A DNA stretch of 64,000 nucleotides, taken from positions 5,580,924 through 5,644,923 of the forward strand of contig NC_091023.1 in NCBI RefSeq assembly GCF_041296385.1. The letters are read 5' to 3'. Positions 42,795 to 53,736 of this stretch are shown here, in pieces. The notes below the pieces were generated by a model. That model had not been told where the DNA came from. It saw nothing but the letters and a program-made list of their open reading frames with translations, and ran no database searches. The translations under genes were made by a program, and so were the position numbers. The stretch comes from Aphelocoma coerulescens. Its lineage: Eukaryota > Chordata > Aves > Passeriformes > Corvidae. Within the stretch, counting starts at the first letter, position 1. Each line of letters begins with the position of its first letter.

Positions 42795-42885
42795 AAATCA
42801 TAGACTTGTTTAGGTTGGAAATTCGGACCTCTAAGATCATCAAACCCAACCGTTAACCCAGTACTGCCAAGCTCACCACCTGCAA
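42795..42885 (-). repeat. CR1 retroposon 3' fragment
   Basis: The sequence aaatcatagacttgtttagg, ttggaaattcggacctctaa, gatcatcaaacccaaccgtt and aacccagtactgccaagctc is the antisense CR1 3' end. Only about 90 bp remain. It lies about 1.3 kb from the larger CR1 copy at 41.0 kb and belongs to a different subfamily type, so it is a separate insertion. Confidence 0.75.
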
Positions 42886-45800
42886 AAGGCAAACTGGAGC
42901 ACTTCTCTGACCTCCCCAGGCTCTCCCCACTCTCTCTTCCACACCAATCCCCCAACACACAAACAGCTGGGGCATTGCTACAACCCACTGCCATTGGACG
43001 TGCTGGGGCACAGGCCCTGGGGAGCCGGCAGCGGAGTCCAAGGGATTTCTACCCGCGCGTTCCCACTATTGTGCAGCCCTTCCTCAAATTCACAGCAGAT
43101 GAGTCCCTCAGCTACGCTGTGGCCTTGAGAGCCTCTCTAATAAAAATAGCCTCCTCCTCCTCCCTCATCATGGAAGTCTCTCTGAGACCTCCCGCAAATG
43201 CAAGGGGAGAGAGAGAGAGGGGCTCTTTCACAGGGCTTGTTTGGTACTCTGTCACAAAGCCAAACAGATGTTTGTAAAAATCTAAACTGGTTATACAATT
43301 GTTTTAAACTCGCACAGCTGTGCACAGCAAGCAACTGCATCGGGGGAGAAGACCACTGCTCTTACATCTAGGGACTGGAGTTTAATAAACCAAACTTCCC
43401 GTGAGTTATTCAAGCTCTCTCATTCCAATTTAGCGTTTATGGCAGAGGAAACTGCTGAAACAAGAAAAGCAAAGTGGCTTTTCCAGCTTCATGGTGAAAA
43501 TTTGCATCCAGATGGGGACTAGGACTAGACCTCCCTCCTGCCAGACCCAGACGGTAATTACAGCACCCGATTTGCACCACGCAGCTTATCTGGGGAGGAA
43601 CAGACGAGACTCTGGGACAGCAGCCCTCATACAAAAGTCTGTTGTGCTTGGCACTCACTTCAGGATCAATTATACAATGAAATCACTGCAAACTTCAATG
43701 CAACAACATGAACTGAGAGCAGAAGAGACTGAAATAGACTCTTTATATCTGTAATTTACAAAATGTAAAGTTAATGCTAATTTCTGACAGTGCATTTATT
43801 ATATTTATGAGCAAAAATTACAACTAAGAATTTTTAAAATACTCATATTTTAGAAATATGCCCGTCCAACTAAATTACACAGAATAGTTTTACAATCCTA
43901 TAAAATACTAATTTTTTGCAAGCCAAAACTATTTGTCAGAGTATTTGCATTTTAGTCATATAAAAGCTTGACTGTCTACATAGTACTACCACGTTGCTCC
44001 CCAAAACCACACAAAACTTCTGTTGTTGTTTTCTTCTCTTTTTTATGCTTCAGAAGAATGCATGGCAATTGAAAAACTGGTTTTACTCATGTTGCTAGCA
44101 CAGGAGTCTGTAACAGCTGGGTAATTCTGTATTTCTGATTCATGCTGCACTATACAGAAAGGCACATAAAATCAAATTAGTTTTATAATTTCTATACACG
44201 CAACACAGTTGTGACGAGTGTATTTTTTAAAACTCAGAAGCAAGAACATTGTGAAAAACTGTCACAGCGCTCTGCTTATTTGAACTTTGAGAAAGAAAAG
44301 TTTTCCATATCTGAAGAACTCCAAGTAAAACAGGAAGGCATTACTGGGCAGCAGTGATTGACCAAGCTCACAGCTCTGTCACGTTCAGACAAGCATTTTA
44401 AGTGTCTGCAGTCTAAAGCTTCATTATTTTTTGCAGAACAATCTGGCAACGGAGGTAACCCGATTCCCTGGGAATCAAATGTTACTTACAGACAGGTTTC
44501 ACCTGTCAGGGATAAAATATATTCTGAGCAACAAAGTGTCAGGGTATACATACATCAGAGGAGAGGGCAGTCTGTCCTTCACAGCTAACAGAGAATAAAG
44601 GAAATTTTCTGCTTTGAATTTTGAATTTTATCTATTTTTTGTAACTTTGAGGGGAAATACTCTAATGCAATGGCAGCTACAGCAATGTTGTGCAAACAAA
44701 CTACAAAACACAGTGGAATAACCTTCAAGCAACTGCTATGAGGGCTCCTACAAGCTTTAGGATCTCCCCTAGGTCTCCCCCCATCATGATGGGGCAGAGT
44801 TAGCCTTACAGCCATCAGTAAAACACAGCAAAAGAGAAGTGTCACTTTTTCCCAGGTAAATTTAAAGATGGGGAGATTGTTATGGACTTGCTCCAGGCCA
44901 CCACCCATGCAGGCGGCGTGTCTGCCCCACAAGCTGCCCACTGGACCCCTCCTTCCTTCTCCCAGCTGTGCCTGGGAATCAGTATTTGGAGGAAAATCGA
45001 AAAAGAAGGCCCAACTCTGGCCTAACTTATAGAGGTAGAAAGGAGTGACTTAGGATTTTCAGAAAGACTCAATCTATGCAGCAAGTTCAGAAGGGGCAGA
45101 TGAAAGCTGAGGAGGGCACTTGATGGTGACTTTCCGGCCACCCAACCAGAAGTAGCACGTCCAGCTCCTTTCTGAATTAACACTCAACTAAGCAGAAGCT
45201 CTTGCAGAGGAAAAGCCAAAAAGGTGACTCTTTGTTTGCTCCATGCCCTCTGCAGGGCAGGACATTCCGGGGACATGGGCGGCCCTCTGCCCGTACCCAG
45301 GGCAGGTAGAGCCCAGCCCTGCTGCTGCGCAGCACTCGGAGCACGGGGACTGGATGTGCTTCCATCAGGGGACACCCTGCCACTGCAGGACACCTCGCTG
45401 AAGGCAACTCTCTGCAGGGGCTTTTGTTACAGCTTCCCTGAGCAGGAGCAACATGTGCACTCGCCACCTTGGAAGCTGCTTGTGGGAAAGCAGCACTCCT
45501 GTCTGGAGGCAACACCTGCCCTGTAACAGGAGTCAGGCAGAGCCAGCTGAGCCAACTGTGTGCCAGAGCAGCCTGCTGCTTTGACATTATCCCCTCCCTG
45601 GGGCTACCTGCCTGCTACGTGTACACAGAAGCATCCCACGGGGCGTAGAAAGAAACCCAATATACAGAAACATGGAGCATTCAGCAGGGACCTGGGCAGC
45701 AAACAGAAATTAAAGCTGTTTTCCCCAAGGAAGCCTGGGGATTTCCACAGAATTGAGATGTCTATTTCCCCGGTCTTCCCCTGAAATTCTCAGCTGAATG

Positions 45801-46744
45801 CTGGAAGCAAATACAGAATTTCTCCTTGTGCCAGTGACACCTGTCAGTCACTCCCCCAACTACCCTGCTTCTCACTTCCACAGTCCCACAAGACAAGCGA
45901 GAAGAGCACACAAGCTTCTGCCATGAGACCAAAGCTGCAGCACTGGCCCCAGCCGCATAGTGCTAAGACTAATGCAGAGCAGGGTCAGGATATTGCTCAG
46001 ACCAACAGCTCTCTGAGGCTGGAGCCATCCTTTTATCCTGCCTTCCCCTGCCATGCAGTGCCTAATGCAATTTGATGCTGCAATAAAAATAGATGATCCT
46101 CAACCCCCCTCCCCAGCCCAGTGGGCCCTGGTGGGTCAGGCACAGAGCCTGTGCTCAGCTGCTGCTCATGGACAGGTGCACCAGGGCCTCTGTTTTCACT
46201 TATTGTTGTGACCTACAAGGAAAATAAAACCTCTGGCTTTAAATACACATTTTTGATAACAAAGTTACCAGCTCCCACCCTGCCTTTGGCTAACTCAAAG
46301 CACGCTTAATTACTGAAATCACCCAGAGGAATATATCTATCTGGTCCCCTCCATGTGAGACAATTATACTGAAAGCAATAGAACATTAAACCAACTGTTT
46401 TACAATCACTGCCAAAAACCACACATCTATTAAACCCATCCGGAGAACTCAGACATTGACTGACATGTGATCTTAAATAAACCAGGGCACTTGCAGGGCG
46501 GGAACAGGAAAAGGAGACATGAGGTGAGCTCTGCAGTTTCACACAGTGGTGCTGGTGGGTGTCTCCAGCTATACATCCGTGCAAATTTTTTGGAAAAAGA
46601 AATAGCAGGCTTTTGCTTCACCAACAAAAGCAGCTGTTGAAATAGGTTTTTTTTCAGACACAGCTGATAAGGATAATTATGTGGTGAGAGCTTAGTCATC
46701 CATATCACGGTGACAGAAAAGCAGATTCTCTTAAAAATAACGCC

Positions 46745-46965
46745 AGCACCATTCAACTCTCCCGACGCCGGCAGGAAGATCCCCGGGCCCGGGAAGGCCG
46801 CTAGAGGGCGCCGCTTTTCTCCATGGATCCCGTTTCCATGGGCGCTCGGGCGCGCACATGGAGCGGCCGCGCACCGGCCCCGCAGCGCCCAGCGCACCCT
46901 GCCCTGTGCTTCGGGCCCAACACGAACGGAGACGCATCGCTCAGGCACGGCCGCCCCCGACATCC
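46745..46965. promoter_or_regulatory. Intronic CpG-rich patch (orphan CpG island)
   Basis: About 220 bp here are G+C-rich with dense CpG (for example CCCGACGCCGGC, CCCGGGCCCGGG, GGGCGCTCGGGCGCGC, GAGCGGCCGCGC), while the flanking intron is AT-rich and CpG-poor. CpG persistence suggests the site is unmethylated in the germ line, as at promoters, enhancers or CTCF-bound sites. It lies about 4.9 kb downstream of GPC1 exon 1. It could be an alternative promoter, an enhancer or an insulator. No convincing first exon with a donor was identified. Confidence 0.5.
46797..46812 (+). promoter_or_regulatory. Candidate CTCF binding site
   Basis: The sequence GCCGCTAGAGGGCGCC fits the CTCF core consensus CC-NNN-AG-R-GGGCGC, including the invariant AGAGGGCGC stretch. 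It sits at the centre of the intronic CpG-rich patch. CTCF would act here as an insulator or loop anchor close to the GPC1 promoter. The motif match is direct; occupancy is inferred. Confidence 0.45.
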
Positions 46966-49244
46966 CCACCAAAACACTTGCCAGATGGAGGAAAAGGCAG
47001 AGCTCCCTGTGTTTTGCCTCGTCAGAAACAGCACTCTAAACCCAGCAGGATACAAAGGCCATTCTGACCCGCGCCGAACATATCCAGTTCATTAACGGGA
47101 TCCTGTTGCATCTGGGAGTCCTCCGTGGAGCTAATCTTGAGAAATCCCTCTGCCCTCAGGAACTACAACCCAAATGCAATGACCACCTCAAAAAGCACTG
47201 GATCAACAGAGTGCCCCTTTTAGTCACGGGTAAAGATCTTTCCTAGGGAATGGAGGAGCCCCAGATTTTACGTTTCAAACCCCAGATGTAGGTTTGTCCC
47301 ACTTTGGAAGTGCCAGCAGCTGAAACACCCTCCAAGATGGGGTTCCATTACCCCCTTCCAAGAGCCTGACCAAGTCCCAGCCGGTTGCCAGACCTGTTCT
47401 CTACTTAGATAACACTTCTCTAAAGGACTCAAACACATACACTTAACAATGTTTTCATCAGAAAACCTAATTATACAGCCTAAAAGGTTAAAAAAATTGT
47501 AACACAGCTGGTGAGCCAGGGAAGGATCTGCGTGCGATGTGTGACTGGATGGGCAGCCTGGCAAAGTCCAGCTGGCTTTTTGCTGTACCCTCCTCTTCTT
47601 TAGCTACCTTGCCCCCACTGCCGTGTCAACAAGCTCAACCTAGCAGCGAGCCACATCTAGGAAGGATTAATCTCAGGAATAAACAAACCAAAGCAGAAGT
47701 CCAAACCAAACACAGAGCAAGGGCCAAGCACATCCACATCAAATCACAATCCTCAGGTCTTCTCCAGTCCATGAGGGAACTACCTCTGCTCAAGATTCTG
47801 GGGAGCAGTCACCCATCCAACATCAGTAACCCCAAGACACTCCCATAAGACAGAGAAAGCTGGATATCCCCCCACAGTGTGATATTTTGTGGCATAGGCT
47901 CACTCTCTTCTATCACAAGCCATGCTGCAAGCCTAAGACCAGCCCTTAACACAGGCACTAAGAAGCACCCCTAGAGCAGGGTATGTCTCCCCTTCAGTCA
48001 CCAGAGCAGGGGACCTGCAGTGGGGTGATGGTGTCTGGGCAGCAAGAACGTGAGACAGTAAAAACAGAGTACTCCTACCTCCAGAAGACATGAGAGGAAA
48101 CAGAAAACCTCGAAGTTCTCAAACTGGTTTCCCATATTTTGTAGCAATCAGAGAAAGGGGGTGTGGGTCATCCAAATGGAGAGTGGGAACGCTCTCCAAC
48201 ATGCAGGAAAACTGTAATCAAGTTAGTAGTACATCTTATGAGAGCAACTAGTGTAACTTTCCCAAACTCAAGGAATAAGAGGCTTTTCTCCCAGCTTAAG
48301 AAACTTTCTTGCAGGCAGATCTTCACCCGAGACTCCGAGTGCACGGCTGTCTGTCAGGATTGCTAACATGAGCAGACACTGCTTTCATGTTTGGGAATTT
48401 TGCCATTGACTTCAAAGTACTGAGATATAACACCTTGTGTATTCCCTAAACACACTTAATAACAGCACCTGACACATTCAAAGTGCTTAGACATGTTAAA
48501 GGTATTGTACAACATTAGCAAAAAACCAGGAAACCCTGTCTAGGTGGTTCATGAGAAATCTGGTAAGCCAAGAGTCTATCTCTGCATCAGATACTTATCT
48601 ATTAGCCAGCTAATAACTGTGTGACTGCTTCTCCAACTGATCCATACGGCCACAAGCAGGGACTACCTTCTGGTGAGCTGTGGAGACATGAGATTATTCA
48701 TAATCCTCTTAAATCATAACTAAGAATACAGATTAGAAGGTGTAAAGCATGCAGTAAATGTTCTAAACCCAACACAAACACAGCCAATCTCAGTCTGAGT
48801 CAGAGCCTGCATCCTGGGAGCTCGCTGAACTCCTTCTGCAGTGCAGCTCTGGGGGTGCAGGCAGTGTGTGGTTTGGCTCCTGGGGCTGGCCTACTGTGAC
48901 ACCCACACACCAAGCAGTGCCTGGAGCCAGGTCAAAGCAGACAGGAGCAAGGTCAGCCGAGCACGGCAGCACCACTTTGGGGACAAGGCCATTGGGCTAA
49001 GAAATTAATGTTCCCCTTTGCTTCAGGGCAAGCAATGGAGAGAAGGAACAGCAAGATCTCCTTGGAGAGGAACAAAGTGAAGGCCTTTTGTCTCCAGACA
49101 GCTCAAAAATAAAATAAAAACATGGTTCATGGGGTGGTTCTTAAAACATGGAGAAGACCACCATCAGGATCTCAGCACAGGTCCAACTGGAAACAACATT
49201 GAACCCACTTCATCAACATCTCTTAACTTAGCCAAAAGTTGTCC

Positions 49245-49510
49245 AATCACAAAATCACCAAAGTTGGAAGAAACCTTCAGTATCATCTAGTCCAACTGCC
49301 AACCCAGCACCACCATAACCAACCCCTTATCCACATCCCCGAGTGACTCCACCACCTCCCTGGACAACTCATCCTAATGCATGGCTACTCCTTCAGTGAA
49401 AATTTTTTTCTAATATCTGATCTGAACTTGCCCTAGCACAACCTAAGACCATTTCCTCTCCTTTCACTTGAGACACAGCAGAAGACACTTACCCCTCCTC
49501 AGCTGTGTGC
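49245..49510 (-). repeat. CR1 retroposon 3' fragment
   Basis: This is an antisense CR1 3' portion: atcacaaaatcaccaaagtt, catctagtccaactgccaac, ccagcaccaccataaccaac, then gtgactccaccacctccctg, aattttttctaatatctgat as a near match, and ccatttcctctcctttcact. About 265 bp survive with scattered changes. It sits in GPC1 intron 1, 2.2 kb from exon 1, in the GPC1 sense orientation. Confidence 0.82.
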
Positions 49511-51660
49511 CCGTGGATGCATTCACAGGTGTCAGTGGGTGTAACCTGACTCCATGCAGATGACAACCCCTATGGTCAGCAAGCTGAACTGGTGCCACTG
49601 AAACCAGCCTGAAGCAACAAACATTTGGACCAAATGTGCAATTATAAACTGCATGATCCTGTACTTGGTACTTGTGGGAATACTACAAGGAGGGTCTTGA
49701 GACTCTTCTTGGAAACAACAGAACTGGCACCAACCTTTGCAAAAACCTGCACAGCTGCTAAAAAGCACAGAGGATACAATGCTGTACAGGACATTTCTAA
49801 GGTTCTATCTAAGCTCACTGATGTTGAGCAAGTACTCAAGGCAAGTACTACAGCAACACAAAAACACATTCCAGAACACGTATTAGTCAGGAGATACACA
49901 CGGTAATTACTAATGAAAATCATCCAGTCTGTTAGCTGTTTTAAACACCAGGCTAATGGTATCAGCAGCAGGTTTATATGTGGAACATTCTTCCTCCAAG
50001 CACTTCTTCATATTACTTTCCATGTGGGATTCCTCAGGTTTTCATAGCATTTATCTACAGAGTTTCCCTGTCTACAGTAACAGCCAGAGATGCCCGGTTT
50101 GATGCTACAATTATAACTACCGTGGCTTGAGACTGCCAGCATACATGCTCGTACCAACAAACAGCAGGAAACAGAACTCCTGGATCCTGGAAATCTGTGT
50201 CCTGACACTTTTGGAACCTCAACAATTTGCAGGTACAAGATGTTTTACTTGCTGCTAACCTGCGATATGCAATACTTGCAACCACAGCTGCTGCGAAGCC
50301 TCACGAGTGCCCTGTAGTACTATCCCTGTGTACAATGCCGGAGCCACCTTCACGAGTGTTTGTAAACATTTCGCCTTCCAAGAACTTTCCACTTGAAACA
50401 CGACTGCTAATATATTCACATCTGCAATAATTAGATGCAAATTTATAAAAAGCCACTTTCTTGCTCAACTGAATTACTGTTCTATTAATAGTGATGTTCA
50501 AATGATTCTGAAACTCCCCACTGTTTAACTTTGAGGGCTGCTCATTTTAATTTGGAAATTTACTCTCAGCTGTAACTTGACAAAGAAAGTATTAATTTGT
50601 TCACATTTATGAGGCATGTACATGGTTCAGCTTTCTCCATTCATAGGTCAGACAATAAATTGGTTTCTCTGAAAAAATACCTGATGAAATATTCAACATA
50701 AGGCATTCTGTAGCTCAGATGTGTACTACAAACTGCAGTTTTACTGGGGTGTCCCTGTTGGTTGGCTCTGGCACGTACACCTGCATGTTTTATGCTTTGT
50801 CTGAAGGAGGAAGCTCCCACAAGTGAGGAGAAGGCTCTTGGATACAGGTCACAAGTTGGTGTATCAAAACTTAGACAAGAATTTAAAAAAACCCTACCAT
50901 ACATCAGCATATTTTCCCCAGACCTTCAGAGAAAAAGAACCAAAACCAAACCCAAACCCAACACGAACTAGACCTTGAATATTCTTTGTCATTTCAGTTG
51001 TTTCTACAAAGAGGAGGAAATCAACCAAGATTTATCCAAAGCCAGAATGAAAGCAAGAGGACACACTCTAATGTAGGTTACACAGGTTTCCTCTGCGCTT
51101 CACGTTTGACACGGTCATTTTACTCCTGCTTCATTTTTAGTAAGTGGCAAATACCATTTACACATTTGTTTCCCATCCAGAAAAAGATTTAAATAAATCA
51201 ATTCCTCTCTCATAACCTTGTGGCATTTTCCAGTTACGACACCAAAACCCATTACAGTCTGATTATTTTTGATTTCTGAACCAAAACCCTGAAACCCGCT
51301 TCAGCTGTACTCGAAACAGAAGCAACGAGACAATGAGAAAAAAGAAAGAACCACCACTGAACACTTGGTGCGACCACCCCCCCTCACACAGCTCCGTTCG
51401 CATCGCCACTGCCGGGGAGAGACCCTCTTCCAGCCCGGGCAATGCTACCAGCGGTGTCGACAGGGGCGAGGGGAGCCCGGCCCCCGGGGAAACCTCTCAG
51501 GTCCGACTTTTCGCCACCCACGACCCGAGACAAACTCCAGCGTGGGGCAGCGAGCGCTCCCCCGCCCCGCGGCTCCCGGAGCCGTGCCCAGGCACCCCCG
51601 GGATGGCAGCGGCCCCGGGGCTGCCCCGGCCGGGGCACCGCGCCCTCGGTCCCCCGCAGG

Positions 51661-51669
51661 ACTCACCGG
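51661..51669 (-). other. GPC1: GPC1 exon 1 splice donor
   Basis: On the minus strand the exon/intron junction reads CCG|GTGAGT, with the GT at 51666-51665. It is a near-consensus U2-type donor. It falls exactly where the glypican reading frame departs from family sequence: the codons after ISG translate to unrelated SCGGPRARC, whereas glypicans continue with EHLRICPQ. That change supports both the position of the junction and the phase (1). Confidence 0.9.
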
Positions 51670-51823
51670 AGATCTCGGCCTGGGGCACGCCGCTGAGGCT
51701 GAAGCCCTTGGCTCCATACAGCTGCCGGACCTCGGCGCAGCTCCTCGCCTTGCTGCCGCTGTCACCGTGAGCCGGGGCGGAGGCGACACACAGCAGCCAA
51801 AATCCCCACGGGAAGACACGCAT
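51667..51823 (-). CDS. GPC1: Glypican-1, first coding exon (52 codons plus 1 nt)
   Basis: Glypican-1 is a GPI-anchored heparan sulfate proteoglycan of the cell surface that acts as co-receptor for growth factors such as FGFs. This exon starts at the ATG at 51823-51821, which has A at -3, and reads [20 protein letters not shown], a typical secretory signal peptide with a hydrophobic WLLCVA core. It continues into mature sequence with [20 protein letters not shown] and VPQAEIS. The Cys in RSC and the block [20 protein letters not shown] are the glypican N-terminal signature. From recalled family sequences, the ending VPQAEISG matches glypican-1 rather than glypican-4 or -6, which read differently there. 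The exon ends in phase 1, so the Gly of ISG is completed by exon 2. Most of the cysteine-rich domain, the glycosaminoglycan attachment sites and the GPI signal belong to later exons outside the window. The frame stays open for 226 codons upstream, but this is GC-rich 5' sequence; the signal peptide fixes the start. Confidence 0.93.
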
Positions 51824-52110
51824 CCTTCTCCGCTGGCCCCGCCACCTGCCGCGCGAAGGGCAAAGCCAAGGTCCCGCGGCGCGGAGGCGGCCGGGGGGGC
51901 GCGGGGTGCGGCCCCCTCCGCGGGCAGCCCCGGCGGGACGGGCGGGCGAGGGCGGCGGGCGGGAGAGCCCCGACTGCCCGCGGCGTGCGGGGAAGACGCC
52001 GGCGAGTTCAGCCCCGGACACCGCCGTGGCTCGGGCGAGGGGGCAGAGATCCAAGTTCGGCCGCGCCGCTTCAAAGCCCCGGAGCGTGAACGCGCAGAGG
52101 GCTTTTGTTC

Positions 52111-52125
52111 TTAGCGCGGCTGCAT
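52111..52125 (-). other. Possible upstream ORF in GPC1 5' leader (4 codons)
   Basis: On the minus strand an ATG at 52125 opens a tiny frame, Met-Gln-Pro-Arg-stop, about 290 bases before the GPC1 start codon. If transcription begins upstream of 52125, scanning ribosomes would meet it first, and it could modestly damp glypican translation. Whether it lies in the mRNA depends on the unknown transcription start. Confidence 0.25.
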
Positions 52126-52187
52126 CCCCGGGCAGTCCCGCCGCGATGCTGCCGGCTGCGGCGCCGCCGGGCCGGGCGGAGCGCGGC

Positions 52188-52380
52188 GGGGCGGGGCGCG
52201 GGGCGGGCTGCGGGGCTGCTCCCGCGGCGGGGCCGGGCCGGGCTGGGCTGGGCTGTGCCGGCACCGCTCCACCTGCGCGCCGAGCGGCGGCGGGGCGGCT
52301 CCGGGCGGGCAGGGCTTCCCCCGCCGGACGTGGCATCACGCGGCCCGCGCCAATCCCGCGCGGGGCGCAGCCCCCGCCCC
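52188..52380 (-). promoter_or_regulatory. GPC1: GC-box and CCAAT-box cluster in GPC1 promoter
   Basis: Sp1/KLF-type GC boxes occur at 52188-52196 (GGGGCGGGG), 52200-52207 (GGGGCGGG) and 52372-52380 (CCCCGCCCC, so GGGGCGGGG on the minus strand). A CCAAT motif lies at 52350-52354 on the plus strand, ATTGG in the GPC1 direction. This combination is usual in CpG-island promoters and would place the core promoter roughly 350-550 bp upstream of the start codon. The motifs are seen directly; their use is inferred. Confidence 0.5.
52230..52254 (+). repeat. GGGCY pentamer repeat (five units) in GPC1 promoter
   Basis: Two GGGCC units are followed by three GGGCT units in tandem, inside the CpG island about 410-430 bp upstream of the GPC1 start codon. 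It is G-rich on the template strand of GPC1, may fold as a G-quadruplex and could vary in copy number. Confidence 0.8.
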
Positions 52381-53714
52381 GCCCCGCGCCCCCGCCGCGG
52401 GCGCTGCGCAGCGCCCGGAGCCGCTGGAGCGCGGCCGGGAGCATCCCCGCGGCAGCCCCCGGCCGGGCAGGACGCAGACAGCCCCACAGCGCGGACAGCA
52501 CTCGGGGGGCCGCACGCCGTCCTTTGGGAGGGATGCGGTGACAACGCGCATCGAACCCTTCTTTGTCTGCGGCGCGGCCCGGGTGCTTAACCTGAGGAGC
52601 CCGAGTTCCGCCAGCGTGGTGGGAAAACAGCCGTGTAGAAGACTTAAATCATTCCACACTTAGACCGGCGAGGAGAAAGCAGTTCAGCTGACAGCCGGAG
52701 AGTGCCAGCAAGGTCCCGGGGAGGCTGAAAGTGCCCCTTTAAGAGCAGATGTGGGAAGAGAGGCAATTTTCTACGACAGATTGTCAGCTTTGGAGTTTAC
52801 TTCCTACAACAGCCTGCCAGCTCCTGAAACTGGTGCTCTGCAGCTCTGCCAGCCGTGTTTTAAGCTGCTTCCCACAGAAATGAGGCATCTGTGATCACCT
52901 GTGTGTCAAGGCAATGCCCATGTGCTTCCCCCCAAATGATCTTGCAGGCTCTTGGCCAGCATCTAACTTGCTTCACGACAGACAGAAGACTCCCGTGATC
53001 ACTCCCTGAGCCTTTGGAGAGCAATTGTTCTCTGTGAAAAAAGGGGAGGGAATCTGCCCATGCCTCAGCTGGAGCACTTGTGTGCGCTTAAACCTTATAA
53101 GATAGCAGAAACCCCACACATAAACACCATCACTGTGCCCCCCAAAAACCTAGCAAAATTAATCAGAAATTGTAGCTTTTAGACTAATCAGTCACCCAGA
53201 TATGCAGAAATAGATGGGAAACTGGTGTCGTTGATCTCATTGCTTCAGAACTGCTTGTTCTCCTGAGAAATGAGTAAGGGAGAAGTGACTGCAAAGTAGG
53301 AGCCACGGGGAGTGGAAGGATGGCAGTAGGGAAAAGTTGTTTCTTTCCTATGAAATCACCTAAGGATTTCCTATTAAATCTTCCTAATTAGATTCATCTA
53401 TGAGATACGGCAAAGCAGATCAAGAGGACAGGGAAAATCCCTGCAAAGACAGGGAGAATTTTGTAATGAAGATCATGACTAAGGTTACAATTACCACCAA
53501 AAGTTAATAGCTATGAGTCAGATACACCCCATACAGTCCAAATCTTAATTCTTTCACTGATGACATTGTGCCTTTTGGCCTCTTGCATCATTTCTCAGTG
53601 ATGCACAGTTTAGAAACCCAAGGCTCACAGAGCCCCAAATCTTGGTACACTTCAGCTTGGAGCTTGCTTTGGGAGCTTTCTGGAGTGTGGAAATACTGTT
53701 GTTCCTGGAAATAT

Positions 53715-53736
53715 GGGGGGGGGGGGGGGGGGGGGG
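53715..53736 (+). repeat. Poly-G tract of 22
   Basis: An uninterrupted run of 22 G on the plus strand, about 1.1 kb upstream of the GPC1 CpG island. Such a run can form G-quadruplexes and is prone to slippage and to assembly error, so its true length is uncertain. Confidence 0.95.

Larger units (their letters stand above)
1..51666 (-). other. GPC1: GPC1 intron 1 (partial, at least 51.6 kb)
   Basis: From the exon 1 donor to the left edge no sequence resembling glypican exon 2 (EHLRICPQ...TCC) appears on the minus strand, so the whole region is taken as first-intron DNA. It is mostly unique sequence of moderate AT content. The open frames are short, overlap on both strands and match no family I recognise, so no nested gene is called. 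CR1 fragments, simple repeats and a small CpG-rich patch are listed separately. Long first introns are common in glypican genes and often hold enhancers. Confidence 0.85.
51370..52620 (-). promoter_or_regulatory. GPC1: GPC1 promoter / 5' UTR CpG island
   Basis: This stretch of about 1.25 kb is extremely G+C-rich with very frequent CpG, in contrast to the AT-rich DNA on both sides. It covers GPC1 exon 1 and several hundred bases upstream, as expected for a TATA-less, broadly expressed promoter. No TATA box is apparent. GC boxes and a CCAAT box lie 365-560 bp upstream of the ATG. The transcription start cannot be placed from sequence alone. Long open frames on both strands here (up to 334 codons) result from the scarcity of AT-rich stop codons and are not genes. 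Confidence 0.85.

Noticed and set aside
46430..46972. 180-codon minus-strand frame over the intronic CpG patch as an alternative GPC1 first exon
   Set aside because: No signal peptide, no glypican sequence and no good donor in a suitable phase; the open frame follows from GC content.
51365..52544. Long open frames on both strands (up to 334 codons) across the CpG island
   Set aside because: Their composition is Ala/Gly/Pro/Arg from GC-rich DNA; apart from the glypican segment they show no domain, and they overlap one another in every frame.
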